Made by a program: the position numbers and the translations under genes. This document shows, piece by piece, positions 16,491 to 24,351 of a stretch of DNA of 64,000 bases. Every line of letters starts with the position of its first letter. Position 1 is the first letter of the stretch. The notes beneath the pieces are model-generated. The model ran no database searches, was not told the origin of the DNA, and worked only from the letters and a program-made list of their open reading frames with translations. Where the stretch lies: positions 372,001 to 436,000 of the forward strand of contig NZ_OBMT01000001.1 of the NCBI RefSeq assembly GCF_900217815.1. Direction: 5' to 3'. This stretch comes from Rhodobacter maris. GTDB taxonomy: Bacteria; Pseudomonadota; Alphaproteobacteria; Rhodobacterales; Rhodobacteraceae.

Positions 16491-16892
16491 TTATTGGTTC
16501 AGCATCTGCGCGGCGGTGCTCATGAACACCATCTTGCCCAGCGCATAAAGCACCATCGCCGTGACCAGGTAGGACAGCGAATAAACGGTGATCACCAGCG
16601 CCTTGCGCACAGTGCCGGCGGTGTAATCCTCCAGCATCACCTGCGCCCCCTTGGCGAAGTGACGCATGCCCACCAGCGTGACGAGCCCGGTCAGGATCGC
16701 CGGGAACGGGCGCGAGAAATGGGCGATCACCTCTGCCTGCGTGCCGCCGATGGCGGAGCCGAAGACGAAGACGAAGACGGGCACGAGAAAGGCCAGCGCG
16801 ACGGAAGACATCGTCATCCACCAGAAATGCTCGGTGCCGGAGCCCGAAGCCCCCTTGCCGACGGCGCGTTTGCGATCGGTCAGATAGCGCAT
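16491..16892 (-). CDS. sdhD: Succinate dehydrogenase membrane anchor subunit
   Basis: A 133-residue membrane subunit with three hydrophobic segments (about 31-50, 63-82, 101-121). The N-terminus MRYLTDRKRAVGKGASGSG is typical of Rhodobacter SdhD, and the histidine in MRHFAKGAQVMLEDY region is a candidate haem ligand or quinone-site residue. With SdhC it anchors SdhAB and forms the ubiquinone site. It starts ten bases after the sdhC stop. Confidence 0.92.
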   Translation of the reverse strand: MRYLTDRKRAVGKGASGSGTEHFWWMTMSSVALAFLVPVFVFVFGSAIGGTQAEVIAHFSRPFPAILTGLVTLVGMRHFAKGAQVMLEDYTAGTVRKALVITVYSLSYLVTAMVLYALGKMVFMSTAAQMLNQ

Positions 16893-16902
16893 GGGAACCT
16901 CC

Positions 16903-17301
16903 TCAGACGATCCAGAGAACGATGAGCGTGAACAGAGTCAGCCCGGTGGCGCCGTAGAACGCGCCCCAGCCGAGCTTCTCGGCGGTCTCGATGTCGAGGC
17001 CGCGCCCGCTGTCCCACCACAGGTGCCGCAGGCCGGTCAGATAGTGATACCACATCGACCAGGCCATGCCGGCAAAAATCAGCCAGCCGATCCAGGAGGT
17101 GACGATCCAGTTGACGAAAGCGAAATGGCCGGGGCTCGAAACCGCGGCGATGAGCCACCAGGCGCCCAGCAGGAAACCCGCAATCAGCGCGTTGCCGGTG
17201 GCGCGCGTCATGATCGAGCTCATCGATGTCATTTGAACGCGGTAATAGGGGCCGATCATGAAGGGGGAAAGGGGTCGCTCGACCCGTTTCGTTTCAGCCA
17301 T
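16903..17301 (-). CDS. sdhC: Succinate dehydrogenase cytochrome b556 subunit
   Basis: A 132-residue membrane subunit. It opens with the conserved RPLSPFMIGPYYRVQMTSMSS block (near 10-30, including the Ser/Arg quinone-site residues), then has three membrane helices. GMAWSMWYHYLTGLRHLWWD carries the conserved histidines, one of which ligates haem b. It is the first gene of the sdhCDAB operon. A perfect TTTGTGATCACAAA palindrome lies 163-176 bases upstream of its start. Confidence 0.94.
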   Translation of the reverse strand: MAETKRVERPLSPFMIGPYYRVQMTSMSSIMTRATGNALIAGFLLGAWWLIAAVSSPGHFAFVNWIVTSWIGWLIFAGMAWSMWYHYLTGLRHLWWDSGRGLDIETAEKLGWGAFYGATGLTLFTLIVLWIV

Positions 17302-17463
17302 TGGAGAACCCTCTGTGCTGGGCCGCCTGCGACTGGACCCGTGAAGGAGGCGCGGGCGGGTTGGCCGGAATTATGTATTTTCCTTAGGCCGATCCGGCGC
17401 CCAAGTCACCTGTCCAGATCAAAAAATCCTTTCGCAAATGCAAAAAAATCGGTGAAAGGCGGT

Positions 17464-17477
17464 TTTGTGATCACAAA
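17464..17477 (-). promoter_or_regulatory. Candidate AkgR operator upstream of sdhC
   Basis: A perfect 14-bp palindrome TTTGTGATCACAAA, the same core as at the akgR start. Its place 163 bases before sdhC, upstream of any likely promoter, fits activation. The 290-bp gap from 17302 to 17591 holds no gene; on the minus strand an A+T-rich stretch (17372-17387) may contain the -10 region. Confidence 0.72.
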
Positions 17478-17591
17478 GCCTCGCGGCGGGCGCGGAGGTT
17501 GAGCGCAAACATTCAAATCCCTGTCCGCATCGCGCAAAGCAAAGGGCGGCGCCTGTGCGCCGCCCCGCAAAGCGCCCGAGTCGCCCGCGAT

Positions 17592-18629
17592 TCAGAGCGG
17601 CATCAGCGCCCAGTAATCGAGATCGAGCAGCACCTCGGGGAGGTATTTGCCATCGTCGCCTTTGAGCGCGAAAGGCGTCGCGCCCTGCTTGGTCGCGACG
17701 AGCCGCAGCCGGATCGCGCCCACGCCCGGCGCGTCCGTTTCAGCCTTGTCGAGCACCTCGGACCAGGCCTTGACCGTATCCCCCGCAAAACAGGGGTTGG
17801 CATGCGCACCGCCATTGAGCGCGACGATCATCTGCGCATTGGCCAGCCCGTTGAACGAAAGCGCCCGCGCCATCGAGATCACATGGCCGCCATAGATCAG
17901 CCGCTTGCCATCCTCGCGGAAGGTGGCGTCGAAATGCACCTTGGCGGTGTTCTGCCACAGCCGGGTGGCGAGCATGTGCTCGGCCTCCTCGATCGTCACG
18001 CCATCGACATGGTCGATCTTCTCGCCAATCTCGTAATCCGAGAGCCGATGCGGCTCGCCCGCCAGCGTGAAATCGTAATCCTCGAACGTCAGCCCCTCGG
18101 GGATCACCAGATCCTCGACCGGCACCACCTTGCGCAGTTCGGGGAGCACCGGCGCGGGCGCGGGGCTTGCGGCGTCGCGTTTGCGCACCATCACCCAGCG
18201 CACATAGTCGAGCACGATCTCTCCGTTCTGGTTGAGGCCCTGCGTGCGCACATAGACATTGCCCGACTTGCCGTTCGAGTTCTCCTTCACCCCGATCACT
18301 TCGGAGACGGAGCGCAAAGTGTCGCCCGGATAGACGGGCAGGAGCCAGCGCCCCTCGGCATAGCCGAGGTTGGCGACGGCATTGAGCGAGACATCGGGCA
18401 CGGTCTTGCCAAAGACGACATGGAAGGCCGCAAGGTCATCGAGCGGCGAGCCGTCAAGCCCGCATTCGGCAGCGAAGACATCGCTCGAATAGAGCGCATG
18501 CCGGGCCGGATAGAGCGCGTGGTAAAGTGCGCGCTCCCCCTCGGCGATGGTGCGCGGCACGGCGTGCTCGATCACCTGCCCCACCGCGTAATCCTCGAAA
18601 AACCGGCCCGGATTCGTCTTCGTCGCCAT
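17592..18629 (-). CDS. mch: Mesaconyl-CoA hydratase (beta-methylmalyl-CoA dehydratase)
   Basis: A 345-residue double hot-dog protein of the MaoC/(R)-hydratase group. The length and the start GRFFEDYAVGQVIEHAVPRTI match the alphaproteobacterial enzyme of the ethylmalonyl-CoA pathway, which interconverts mesaconyl-C1-CoA and beta-methylmalyl-CoA. Repeats of the fold are seen in both halves: the block near YPARHALYSSDVFA in the first and FEDYDFTLAGEPHRLSDYEIG in the second. A malyl-CoA thioesterase gene (mcl2) lies in the same cluster, as in R. sphaeroides, which strengthens the call. The start is close behind DUF1737. Confidence 0.9.
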   Translation of the reverse strand: MATKTNPGRFFEDYAVGQVIEHAVPRTIAEGERALYHALYPARHALYSSDVFAAECGLDGSPLDDLAAFHVVFGKTVPDVSLNAVANLGYAEGRWLLPVYPGDTLRSVSEVIGVKENSNGKSGNVYVRTQGLNQNGEIVLDYVRWVMVRKRDAASPAPAPVLPELRKVVPVEDLVIPEGLTFEDYDFTLAGEPHRLSDYEIGEKIDHVDGVTIEEAEHMLATRLWQNTAKVHFDATFREDGKRLIYGGHVISMARALSFNGLANAQMIVALNGGAHANPCFAGDTVKAWSEVLDKAETDAPGVGAIRLRLVATKQGATPFALKGDDGKYLPEVLLDLDYWALMPL

Positions 18630-18632
18630 GTT

Positions 18633-18836
18633 TTAAAGCTCTCCCAGTTTCAGATCGGGGTGATAGTCGCCCTCCACTTCCTTCACCACGGCCTGGGCGC
18701 AGCGCATCACGCCGCGCGCGGCGTCAAAGGCGTAGCTCGGGCTGCCATGCAGCGCCCAGCCCTTCGCGAGCGCGAGCGAGACCTTGTGGCAGAAGGCCGA
18801 GGTGTCGTCCTCGGTCAAAAGACGATAGGCCAGCAT
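18633..18836 (-). CDS. DUF1737 protein, 67 residues
   Basis: A short protein MLAYRLLTEDDTSAFCHKVS with a compact alpha/beta look, including GWALHGSPSYAFD, the mark of the DUF1737 family (function unknown). The start ATG at 18836 overlaps the stop of the NnrU-like gene in an ATGA arrangement, so translation is probably coupled. A longer in-frame start at 18941 would read into that neighbour and is rejected. The stop lies three bases before mch. Confidence 0.82.
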   Translation of the reverse strand: MLAYRLLTEDDTSAFCHKVSLALAKGWALHGSPSYAFDAARGVMRCAQAVVKEVEGDYHPDLKLGEL

Positions 18837-19387
18837 CAGTAATTCCCCATGAAGGGGCTGTGGCCCAGAAGGATATGCACCCAGGCGATCAGTCCGTAAA
18901 CGAGCCCGGTGCCGATAAGGTTTTTCAGATCGCCTGTCCATTTGCCGGGTTTGGGGCGTTTCCAGGGGCCAGCGCGGTTGATCAGCACCATTTCCGCCAC
19001 GGCCCAGAGCCCGAGACTGCCGAAGAGCACGAGCGACGAGAGATCGCCGTTCACCAGCAGGTGGGCCGCCGACCAGAGCACCATGCCGGTGAGCATCGGA
19101 TGGCGCAGCTTGCCGATCAGCACCGAGCGCGATCCGCTCACGCCAAAAAGATAAAGCGAAATCAGCATGATCAGGTTGTTGGCATGGCCCATGCCGGGGA
19201 GCGGGTCATAAACCGGCACCACCGGCGCCAGCCGGTAGCCGATCACCATCAAAACGACCCCCACCAGCACGAAACCCGCAACCATCCCCTTCACTTGCGG
19301 CATCAGCATCAGATGCTTTCGTGGCGCGAGGCGCTTGAACATGTGCGGCAGCACCCAGAGCAGGATGCCCAAAATGAGAATCGTCAT
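18836..19387 (-). CDS. NnrU-family membrane protein
   Basis: A 183-residue integral membrane protein with about five hydrophobic segments. The blocks KGMVAGFVLVGVVLMVIGYR, LRHPMLTGMVLWSAAHLLVNGD and GWVHILLGHSPFMG-like C-terminal region (WVHILLGHSPF) are typical of the NnrU/isoprenoid-reductase-like fold. NnrU was first linked to nitrite/NO metabolism, but here it sits between two ethylmalonyl-CoA pathway genes, so that role is doubtful. The gene starts 11 bases after mcl2. Confidence 0.82.
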   Translation of the reverse strand: MTILILGILLWVLPHMFKRLAPRKHLMLMPQVKGMVAGFVLVGVVLMVIGYRLAPVVPVYDPLPGMGHANNLIMLISLYLFGVSGSRSVLIGKLRHPMLTGMVLWSAAHLLVNGDLSSLVLFGSLGLWAVAEMVLINRAGPWKRPKPGKWTGDLKNLIGTGLVYGLIAWVHILLGHSPFMGNY

Positions 19388-19398
19388 GGCCGTGTCCC

Positions 19399-20268
19399 TC
19401 AGTTGGCGAGCGCGACAATCGCCTCCGCCTTCGCGAGGACTTGCCGCGCGGTCACGATATGCAGGTTTTCAACGATCTTACCATCCACAACCGCAACGCC
19501 GAGGCCCTGTGCCTGCGCCTCCTCAAAGGCGGCGATCTGGCGGCGGGCGAGGTCGATTTCGGCCTCCGAGGGGGCAAAGGCCGCATTGGCAATCTCGAGC
19601 TGCGCGGGGTGGATCAGGGTCTTGCCGTCAAAGCCCATGTCACGGCCCTGATCGCATTCGACCTTCAGCCCCGCCTCGTCCTTGAAGGCGTTGTAGACGC
19701 CGTCGACGATGATCCGGCCATAGGTTTTCGCGGCGAGCAGGCAGAGCCCGAGCCCGGTGACGAGCGGCAACCGGTCGGCGCGGAAGCGGCTTTGCAGTTC
19801 TTTGGCGAGGTCATTCGTGCCCATCACCATGCCTTCGAGCCGCGGATGGGCAGCAATCTCGGCGGCGTTGAGCATGCCCATCGCGGTTTCCATCATCGCC
19901 CAGAGCGGCACGCCGTTGATCAGGTTCGCCACCGCATCGAGATCCCCCTTCATCGACACTTTGGGGATCAGGATCGCGTCGATCTTCGCGCCCGCATGCA
20001 CCGCCTCGGCCATGGCGAGCACATCGTCCCTGCCCCATGGGGTGTCGAGCCCGTTCACCCGCACGATCCGCGCGCGAGAGCCGTAATCGGCCTCGGTCAA
20101 GGCCTTGATCAGCGTGGCACGGGCATTAACCTTTTCCTCCACTGCCACCGCATCTTCGAGATCGAAGATGATCGCGTCACAGGCGAGCGTGGCGGCCTTT
20201 TCCAGCGCGCGGTCCTTGGAACCGGGGATATAGAGCACCGAGCGATAAGGGCGGGCGGCGGCGGTCAT
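19399..20268 (-). CDS. mcl2: (3S)-malyl-CoA thioesterase, CitE-like
   Basis: A 289-residue CitE/HpcH-fold protein. The start RPYRSVLYIPGSKDRALEKA and the metal-site block DLEDAVAVEEK (about 35-45), with the later METAMGMLNA glutamate, match Mcl2 of R. sphaeroides, which hydrolyses (3S)-malyl-CoA to malate in the ethylmalonyl-CoA pathway. Mcl1 (the lyase) starts differently. ATG at 20268 follows GAGGAGAGAATC; a longer frame to 20442 lacks such a site. It is the first gene of the mcl2-NnrU-DUF1737-mch cluster. Confidence 0.85.
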   Translation of the reverse strand: MTAAARPYRSVLYIPGSKDRALEKAATLACDAIIFDLEDAVAVEEKVNARATLIKALTEADYGSRARIVRVNGLDTPWGRDDVLAMAEAVHAGAKIDAILIPKVSMKGDLDAVANLINGVPLWAMMETAMGMLNAAEIAAHPRLEGMVMGTNDLAKELQSRFRADRLPLVTGLGLCLLAAKTYGRIIVDGVYNAFKDEAGLKVECDQGRDMGFDGKTLIHPAQLEIANAAFAPSEAEIDLARRQIAAFEEAQAQGLGVAVVDGKIVENLHIVTARQVLAKAEAIVALAN

Positions 20269-20362
20269 GATTCTCTCCTCGAAACAATCTTGCGCCAAAG
20301 AACATGAGGCAGACACATTCGGCAAGTCCTGATTTGCCGCAGCGCAGAATGGCGGTATCGGA

Positions 20363-20406
20363 GCGGGGCGGAGCCCCCGCACGGGCCGCCTCGCCAAAGC
20401 GAGGCG
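20363..20406. repeat. Pair of G+C-rich hairpins
   Basis: Two adjacent inverted repeats: CGGGGC / GCCCC(C)G near 20363-20378 and a perfect 8-bp stem CGCCTCGC / GCGAGGCG (20387-20406). They lie in the 212-bp space between mcl2 and the atp terminator, where I see no gene. Confidence 0.55.
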
Positions 20407-20429
20407 AAAGACAGCACGTTGAGAATAGC

Positions 20430-20456
20430 AGAAACCCGGCACGAGGCCGGGTTTCT
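20430..20456 (-). terminator. Terminator of the atp F0 operon
   Basis: An 11-bp stem (AGAAACCCGGC / GCCGGGTTTCT) with a 5-nt loop begins 25 bases after the atpF stop. The T-rich 3' arm on the minus strand is only partly a T-run, but position and strength fit a terminator. Confidence 0.75.
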
Positions 20457-20480
20457 GGATCTTATCTGGACCGGATCGGC

Positions 20481-21038
20481 TCAGTTCAGGCGCGTTTCCA
20501 CGTCGCCAATCGCCTTGTCGATCAGACCGGCCTGCTCCGAAGCCGACATCTGTTTCGCCAGAACTTCGCCCGCAGCGGCAACAGCCACCAGCACGGCGCG
20601 GTCCTTGACTTCCTTCAGCGCCGCGGCTTCCGCCGAGGTGATCCGGTCTTCGGCCGCTTTCAGGCGGCGTTCGATCGCCACCTTCAGATCGTCCTTGGCC
20701 TGATCGGCTGCAAGCTGCGCATCGCGCTTCGCCGCCACCACGATCTCTTCGGCCTGGGCCTGCACTTCGCGCGCCTTGCGCTCGTAAGAGGCGAGGATCG
20801 TCTGCGCTTCTTCGCGCAGCGCCCGGGCCTCTTCGAGCTCGGAGCGGATGCCCGCCGCGCGCTTGTCGAGCATGCCCGCCAGCTTCGAGGGCACCTTCAC
20901 TTTAAGCAACACGCCGATGAAGATCAGGAACGCCACCAAGATGACGAAATGCGCGTTGCGCAGCGAGAAGAATGGCCCTTCGGAGGCGAAAGCCGGCGAG
21001 GCCGAAAGGGTCACGAGCAGGAACATCAGTTTCTTCAT
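20481..21038 (-). CDS. atpF: ATP synthase F0 subunit b
   Basis: A 185-residue peripheral-stalk subunit. An N-terminal signal-like segment (1-19, ending AFAS) precedes the membrane helix (about 30-50), then a long charged coiled coil (55-160). It pairs with the b' subunit encoded just upstream to hold F1 against rotation. The order atpI-B-E-X-F is that of Rhodobacter, where F0 and F1 genes are in separate operons; the F1 genes are not in this window. It starts four bases after the preceding gene. Confidence 0.93.
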   Translation of the reverse strand: MKKLMFLLVTLSASPAFASEGPFFSLRNAHFVILVAFLIFIGVLLKVKVPSKLAGMLDKRAAGIRSELEEARALREEAQTILASYERKAREVQAQAEEIVVAAKRDAQLAADQAKDDLKVAIERRLKAAEDRITSAEAAALKEVKDRAVLVAVAAAGEVLAKQMSASEQAGLIDKAIGDVETRLN

Positions 21039-21042
21039 CGTG

Positions 21043-21603
21043 TTACCCTTTCACCCGCGCATCAACCGCCGCGCCCAGCGCCTTGGCATCCGCCTTGCCA
21101 CCGAGCGCCACGACGATTTCCGCCGCCGTCTCGGCGGCAACCGCCTGCACCGCCTCGAGCGCACCGGCGCGGATCTCGTCGATCGCGACTTCCGATTGCG
21201 CCACACGTGCGGCGATTTCCGCATCGGCCTTGGCCGTCGCGGCGTCGAGCTCTTTCTGGATCTCGGCCCGGGTCTCGGCGATGATCTTTTGCGCTTGCGC
21301 GCGAGCATCGGCGAGCGCCTTGGCATAGGCCGCTTCCGCGTCCTTGGCCTTGAGCTTGTATTCCTCGGCCGCCGCCAGATCGCCCGAGATGGTCCCCTGA
21401 CGGTCCGCCAGCACCGAGGCGATGCGCGGCAGCGCAATCCGCGTCAGCAACCAGTAGATGACGCCGAGCGACACCAGAAGCCAGAAGATCTGGTTCGGGA
21501 AGGTCGAGAAGTCGAGCTGCGGCATCCCGCCTTTTTCTGCGGCTTCGGCGGCATGACCGGCGACAGCGGCAGCGGCGTCGACCGCCTGTGTTTCGTTTGC
21601 CAT
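21043..21603 (-). CDS. atpX: ATP synthase F0 subunit b' (atpX/atpG)
   Basis: A 186-residue second b-type subunit found in phototrophic and other alphaproteobacteria. An Ala-rich N-terminal arm of about 30 residues is followed by one membrane helix ([19 protein letters not shown], about 37-55) and a long coiled coil. It forms a heterodimeric stalk with subunit b. It lies between atpE and atpF. Confidence 0.92.
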   Translation of the reverse strand: MANETQAVDAAAAVAGHAAEAAEKGGMPQLDFSTFPNQIFWLLVSLGVIYWLLTRIALPRIASVLADRQGTISGDLAAAEEYKLKAKDAEAAYAKALADARAQAQKIIAETRAEIQKELDAATAKADAEIAARVAQSEVAIDEIRAGALEAVQAVAAETAAEIVVALGGKADAKALGAAVDARVKG

Positions 21604-21630
21604 GTCGTCCCCCTGGACCCCTCAGTTACC

Positions 21631-21649
21631 GGGCGGGCGTGTGCCGCCC
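21631..21649 (-). promoter_or_regulatory. Hairpin between atpE and atpX
   Basis: GGGCGG / CCGCCC with a 7-nt loop lies in the 74-bp gap after atpE. No T-run follows. Such hairpins after atpE are a plausible way to protect or overproduce the c-subunit message, which is needed in many more copies. Confidence 0.45.
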
Positions 21650-21677
21650 ACCCGACCGCAAGGATGAGGTAGTGGGA

Positions 21678-21914
21678 TCAGACGGCGAACATCAGCAGAA
21701 GCGCGACGAGGAACGAGAAGATCCCCAGCGCTTCGGCGAACGCGATACCGATGAACATGGTGGCGGTTTGCGAGGCAGCCGCCGAGGGGTTGCGCAGCGC
21801 GCCCGAGATGAAGTTGCCCACGACGTGGCCCACACCGACGGCAGCGCCGCCCATGCCGGTGCACGCGAGGCCGGCACCGATGTAGGCACCCATTTGAACG
21901 ATATCGCCTTCCAT
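21678..21914 (-). CDS. atpE: ATP synthase F0 subunit c
   Basis: A 78-residue hairpin of two membrane helices forming the rotor ring. The first helix has the Gly/Ala-rich packing motif ([21 protein letters not shown]), the loop has RNPSA, and the second helix carries the proton-binding glutamate in [10 protein letters not shown]. The ATG at 21914 follows AAGGAGTGTCGATC and gives the standard length; a longer frame to 21974 lacks support. Confidence 0.96.
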   Translation of the reverse strand: MEGDIVQMGAYIGAGLACTGMGGAAVGVGHVVGNFISGALRNPSAAASQTATMFIGIAFAEALGIFSFLVALLLMFAV

Positions 21915-21992
21915 GATCGACACTCCTTGAGGTTGGAATTGGCTAGATAGGTTGAAGACTTGTGATTTACCCAAGGGCGCGGCTGCGGGGGC

Positions 21993-22760
21993 TCAGTGGC
22001 CCGGATGCAGCGCGTCCTTCAGGTAAACGCAGGTCAGGATGGTGAAGACATAGGCCTGCACGAAGGCCACCAGCGTCTCAAGCGCATACATGGCGGTGAT
22101 CGCGAGGACCGAGAGCGGCGTGACGGCAATGCCGACGGCCGAAACGAGGATCAGCGGCGCAAAGGCGGCAAACACTTCCATCACGGCGTGGCCGGCCATC
22201 ATGTTGCCCGCAAGCCGGATGGAGTGGCTGACGGGGCGCACGAAGTAGGAGATCACTTCGATCAGCGCCAGAAGCGGGCGCAGCGCGAGCGGCGCGGAGG
22301 TGATCCAGAACAGGCCGAGGAAGCCCGCGCCGTGCTTGACAAAGCCAAGGATCGTCACGCCAAGGAACACCGCAATCGCCATCAGCCCGGTCACCGCAAT
22401 ATGCGAGGTGGGGGTGAAGGCCATCGGGATCAGGCCAAGGAAGTTCGAGAAGACGATGAACAGGAACAGCGTGAAGATATAGGGGAAATACTTCAGCCCG
22501 TCCTTGCCCGCGACGTCTTCGACCATCTTGTGCACGAAGCCATAAGCGAGTTCGGCAACCGACTGCACCCGGCTCGGCACCACGGCGCGACCGCGCGTGC
22601 CCACCACGAGCAACAGCGTGATCGCCAGAATGCCGATGAACATCCACAGCGTCACGTTGGTGGGGGTGTACCAGTGGATCGGACCATCGCCGAACAGCGG
22701 ATGGATCTTGAACGGTTCCATCGGGTGGAACACAAGGCCGGTGCCAGCTTCTTCTGCCAC
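21993..22760 (-). CDS. atpB: ATP synthase F0 subunit a
   Basis: A 255-residue stator subunit with five to six membrane helices that forms the proton half-channels. The essential arginine is in [14 protein letters not shown]. The N-terminus ([28 protein letters not shown]) is the usual alphaproteobacterial form. It lies between atpI and atpE, two bases from the atpI stop. Confidence 0.96.
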   Translation of the reverse strand: MAEEAGTGLVFHPMEPFKIHPLFGDGPIHWYTPTNVTLWMFIGILAITLLLVVGTRGRAVVPSRVQSVAELAYGFVHKMVEDVAGKDGLKYFPYIFTLFLFIVFSNFLGLIPMAFTPTSHIAVTGLMAIAVFLGVTILGFVKHGAGFLGLFWITSAPLALRPLLALIEVISYFVRPVSHSIRLAGNMMAGHAVMEVFAAFAPLILVSAVGIAVTPLSVLAITAMYALETLVAFVQAYVFTILTCVYLKDALHPGH

Positions 22761-22762
22761 GA

Positions 22763-23107
22763 CTATTTCCCCTCTTTGCCAGCGGACTGGGCCGCCGCCT
22801 GTGCCTTTGTCATCTCGTCGGCGGAGCGCAGCATCACCTTCACGCCCGCCGCAAAGCCGAGGAAGATGAACACCAGCATCAGAAAAGGCTTGGTGCCAAG
22901 AATGGCGTCGAGCCCGTAACCGATACCGAAGCCGATCCCCAGCCCCGCAATCAGATCGATGATCATCCGGTAGCCCATCTCGGCCATCCGAAAATCACCC
23001 GTTGCCGCAGGTTTGGGCGTGGCTTCTTCCTTGCGCAGCGTCGCAAGGCGTTTTTCCAGCGCCGCGAGGCGCTCGGGATCGGGTTCTTCCGAAACTGGAT
23101 CCGACAT
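22763..23107 (-). CDS. atpI: ATP synthase assembly protein I
   Basis: A 114-residue AtpI/Gct1-type protein. A charged N-terminal half ([22 protein letters not shown]) is followed by two membrane helices (about 53-72 and 79-98). The family helps assemble the c-ring or supports magnesium handling. The ATG at 23107 was chosen as it gives the standard start MSDPVSEE; the longer frame to 23221 runs through the promoter. It is the first gene of the F0 operon. Confidence 0.88.
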   Translation of the reverse strand: MSDPVSEEPDPERLAALEKRLATLRKEEATPKPAATGDFRMAEMGYRMIIDLIAGLGIGFGIGYGLDAILGTKPFLMLVFIFLGFAAGVKVMLRSADEMTKAQAAAQSAGKEGK

Positions 23108-23132
23108 GAGACGCCCCCCGCAGGTTGAGGTT

Positions 23133-23161
23133 TGTCTAACCATGAGAGGCCCCTGAGTCAA
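23133..23161 (-). promoter_or_regulatory. Promoter of the atp F0 operon
   Basis: On the minus strand TTGACT (23156-23161), a 17-bp spacer and TAGACA (23133-23138) form a good housekeeping-sigma promoter. The -10 lies about 26 bases before the atpI ATG at 23107. Confidence 0.6.
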
Positions 23162-23272
23162 CGCCGTTGGGTCGCGGGTTGGCACGTTGCAAGCGCATGA
23201 TTTTGTTGATCTTCGAGTCATTCGCGCGATGAGGCGCGCTGGCGTTAGCGCAATCTCGCTGCGCGCGCATAT

Positions 23273-23288
23273 TCAACCGATCGGTTGA
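23273..23288 (+). promoter_or_regulatory. Palindromic operator before the arsR-type gene
   Basis: TCAACCGATCGGTTGA is a perfect 16-bp palindrome whose end is 31 bases before the regulator ATG at 23320. ArsR-family repressors bind such inverted repeats at their own promoters, so autoregulation is likely. Confidence 0.65.
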
Positions 23289-23319
23289 CGTTTTCGGGGC
23301 GCGCGCGCATTCTGCCGCC

Positions 23320-23667
23320 ATGATTGCCCCGCCCAGCCCCGCTCTCGATGCCGTTTTTGCCGCGCTGGCAGACCCGACCCGGCGGACGATCCTCACCATG
23401 CTTCTTGAAGACGACATGGCGGTAACCGATGTGGCCGAGCCCTTTGCCATGTCGCTTGCGGCAATCTCGAAGCATCTGGCGATCCTCGCGGAGGCCGGGC
23501 TGATCAGTCAGGAAAAGCGTGGCCGTGTGAAATGGTGCAAGCTCGAGCCCGCGGCGATGGAGGGGGCGATCACCTGGATCCAGAGTTTTGGCCAGTTCGA
23601 GCCGCTCGACCTCGACGCGTTCGAGCGCTTTCTCGAGGCCGAACTGGGGCCGGGCGAGGCGGGCTGA
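23320..23667 (+). CDS. ArsR-family transcriptional regulator
   Basis: A 115-residue winged-helix regulator: ALADPTRRTILTMLLEDDMAVTD, then the recognition helix region FAMSLAAISKHLAILAEAGLI, and the wing QEKRGRVKWCKL. There is no ELCVCDL metal-binding motif, so it is of the non-metal type that often acts with SRPBCC/AHSA1 partners, though none is next to it here. A perfect palindrome upstream suggests autoregulation. The following thioesterase gene, 95 bases away, might be a target. Confidence 0.85.
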   Translation: MIAPPSPALDAVFAALADPTRRTILTMLLEDDMAVTDVAEPFAMSLAAISKHLAILAEAGLISQEKRGRVKWCKLEPAAMEGAITWIQSFGQFEPLDLDAFERFLEAELGPGEAG

Positions 23668-23762
23668 GCGCGCGCTTGGTCGCAGGAGCGCGCCCCGGAT
23701 CGGGCGTGGTATCCGGCGAGCAAAACCGTTAGTCAGGGGCAGGATTTCCGTTGGAGAGCGCC

Positions 23763-24266
23763 ATGACCAACACGATCGCCGAAGCCGAGCGCAAGACGCT
23801 CGAGATGACCGTCCTGATGACACCGGATCTCGCCAATTTCTCCGGCAAGGTGCATGGGGGCGCGCTTCTGAACTGGCTGGACCGCGTCGCCTTCTCGCTC
23901 GCCTCGCGCTATTCGGGCCGCTATGCGGTGACGATCTCGGTGGACCAGGTGATCTTCAAGGAGCCGATCCATGTGGGCGAATTGGTGCGGTTTCGCGCCA
24001 GCGTGAACCATACCGGGCGCTCCTCGATGGAAATCGGCATCCGGGTCGAGGCGGAAAACATCCGCGAGGGCACGCGGCGCCACACCAACAGCTGCTATTT
24101 CACCATGGTGGCGGTGGATGAGGCGGGCAAAACCGTGCCGGTTCCGCCTCTGGAGCCTGCGACCGAAACCGAAAAACTGCGCTGGAAGGCTGCGGAATTG
24201 CGCAAGGCGCTGCGCCGCGAGCACGAGCAGCAGATGGACGCGGCGGCCCTCGGCAAATCCGAATAA
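23763..24266 (+). CDS. Acyl-CoA thioesterase, hot-dog fold (YciA/Acot-like)
   Basis: A 167-residue single hot-dog domain protein. The sequence TVLMTPDLANFSGKVHGGALLNWLDRVAF carries the family Asn/Gly-rich active-site region, and VTISVDQVIFKEPIHVGELV is the second conserved strand pair. The C-terminus is a charged helix. It should hydrolyse acyl-CoAs, with no clear chain-length preference from sequence. The ATG at 23763 follows GGAGAGCGCC; a TTG at 23751 is in frame but has no ribosome site. Confidence 0.83.
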   Translation: MTNTIAEAERKTLEMTVLMTPDLANFSGKVHGGALLNWLDRVAFSLASRYSGRYAVTISVDQVIFKEPIHVGELVRFRASVNHTGRSSMEIGIRVEAENIREGTRRHTNSCYFTMVAVDEAGKTVPVPPLEPATETEKLRWKAAELRKALRREHEQQMDAAALGKSE

Positions 24267-24296
24267 GCGCACATCTTCGCTGAACCTGCAGGGGGT

Positions 24297-24344
24297 CCGG
24301 GGGGCGCAGCCCCCCGGCGGGTCGCGCCCCGCGCAAGCGGGGCG
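24297..24344 (-). terminator. Double hairpin after lpd
   Basis: Two perfect stems lie between the thioesterase stop and the lpd stop: a 9-bp CCGGGGGGC / GCCCCCCGG (24297-24317) and an 8-bp CGCCCCGC / GCGGGGCG with loop GCAA (24325-24344). They probably end transcription from both sides, though no T-run is seen. Confidence 0.55.
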
Positions 24345-24351
24345 AAACCAG

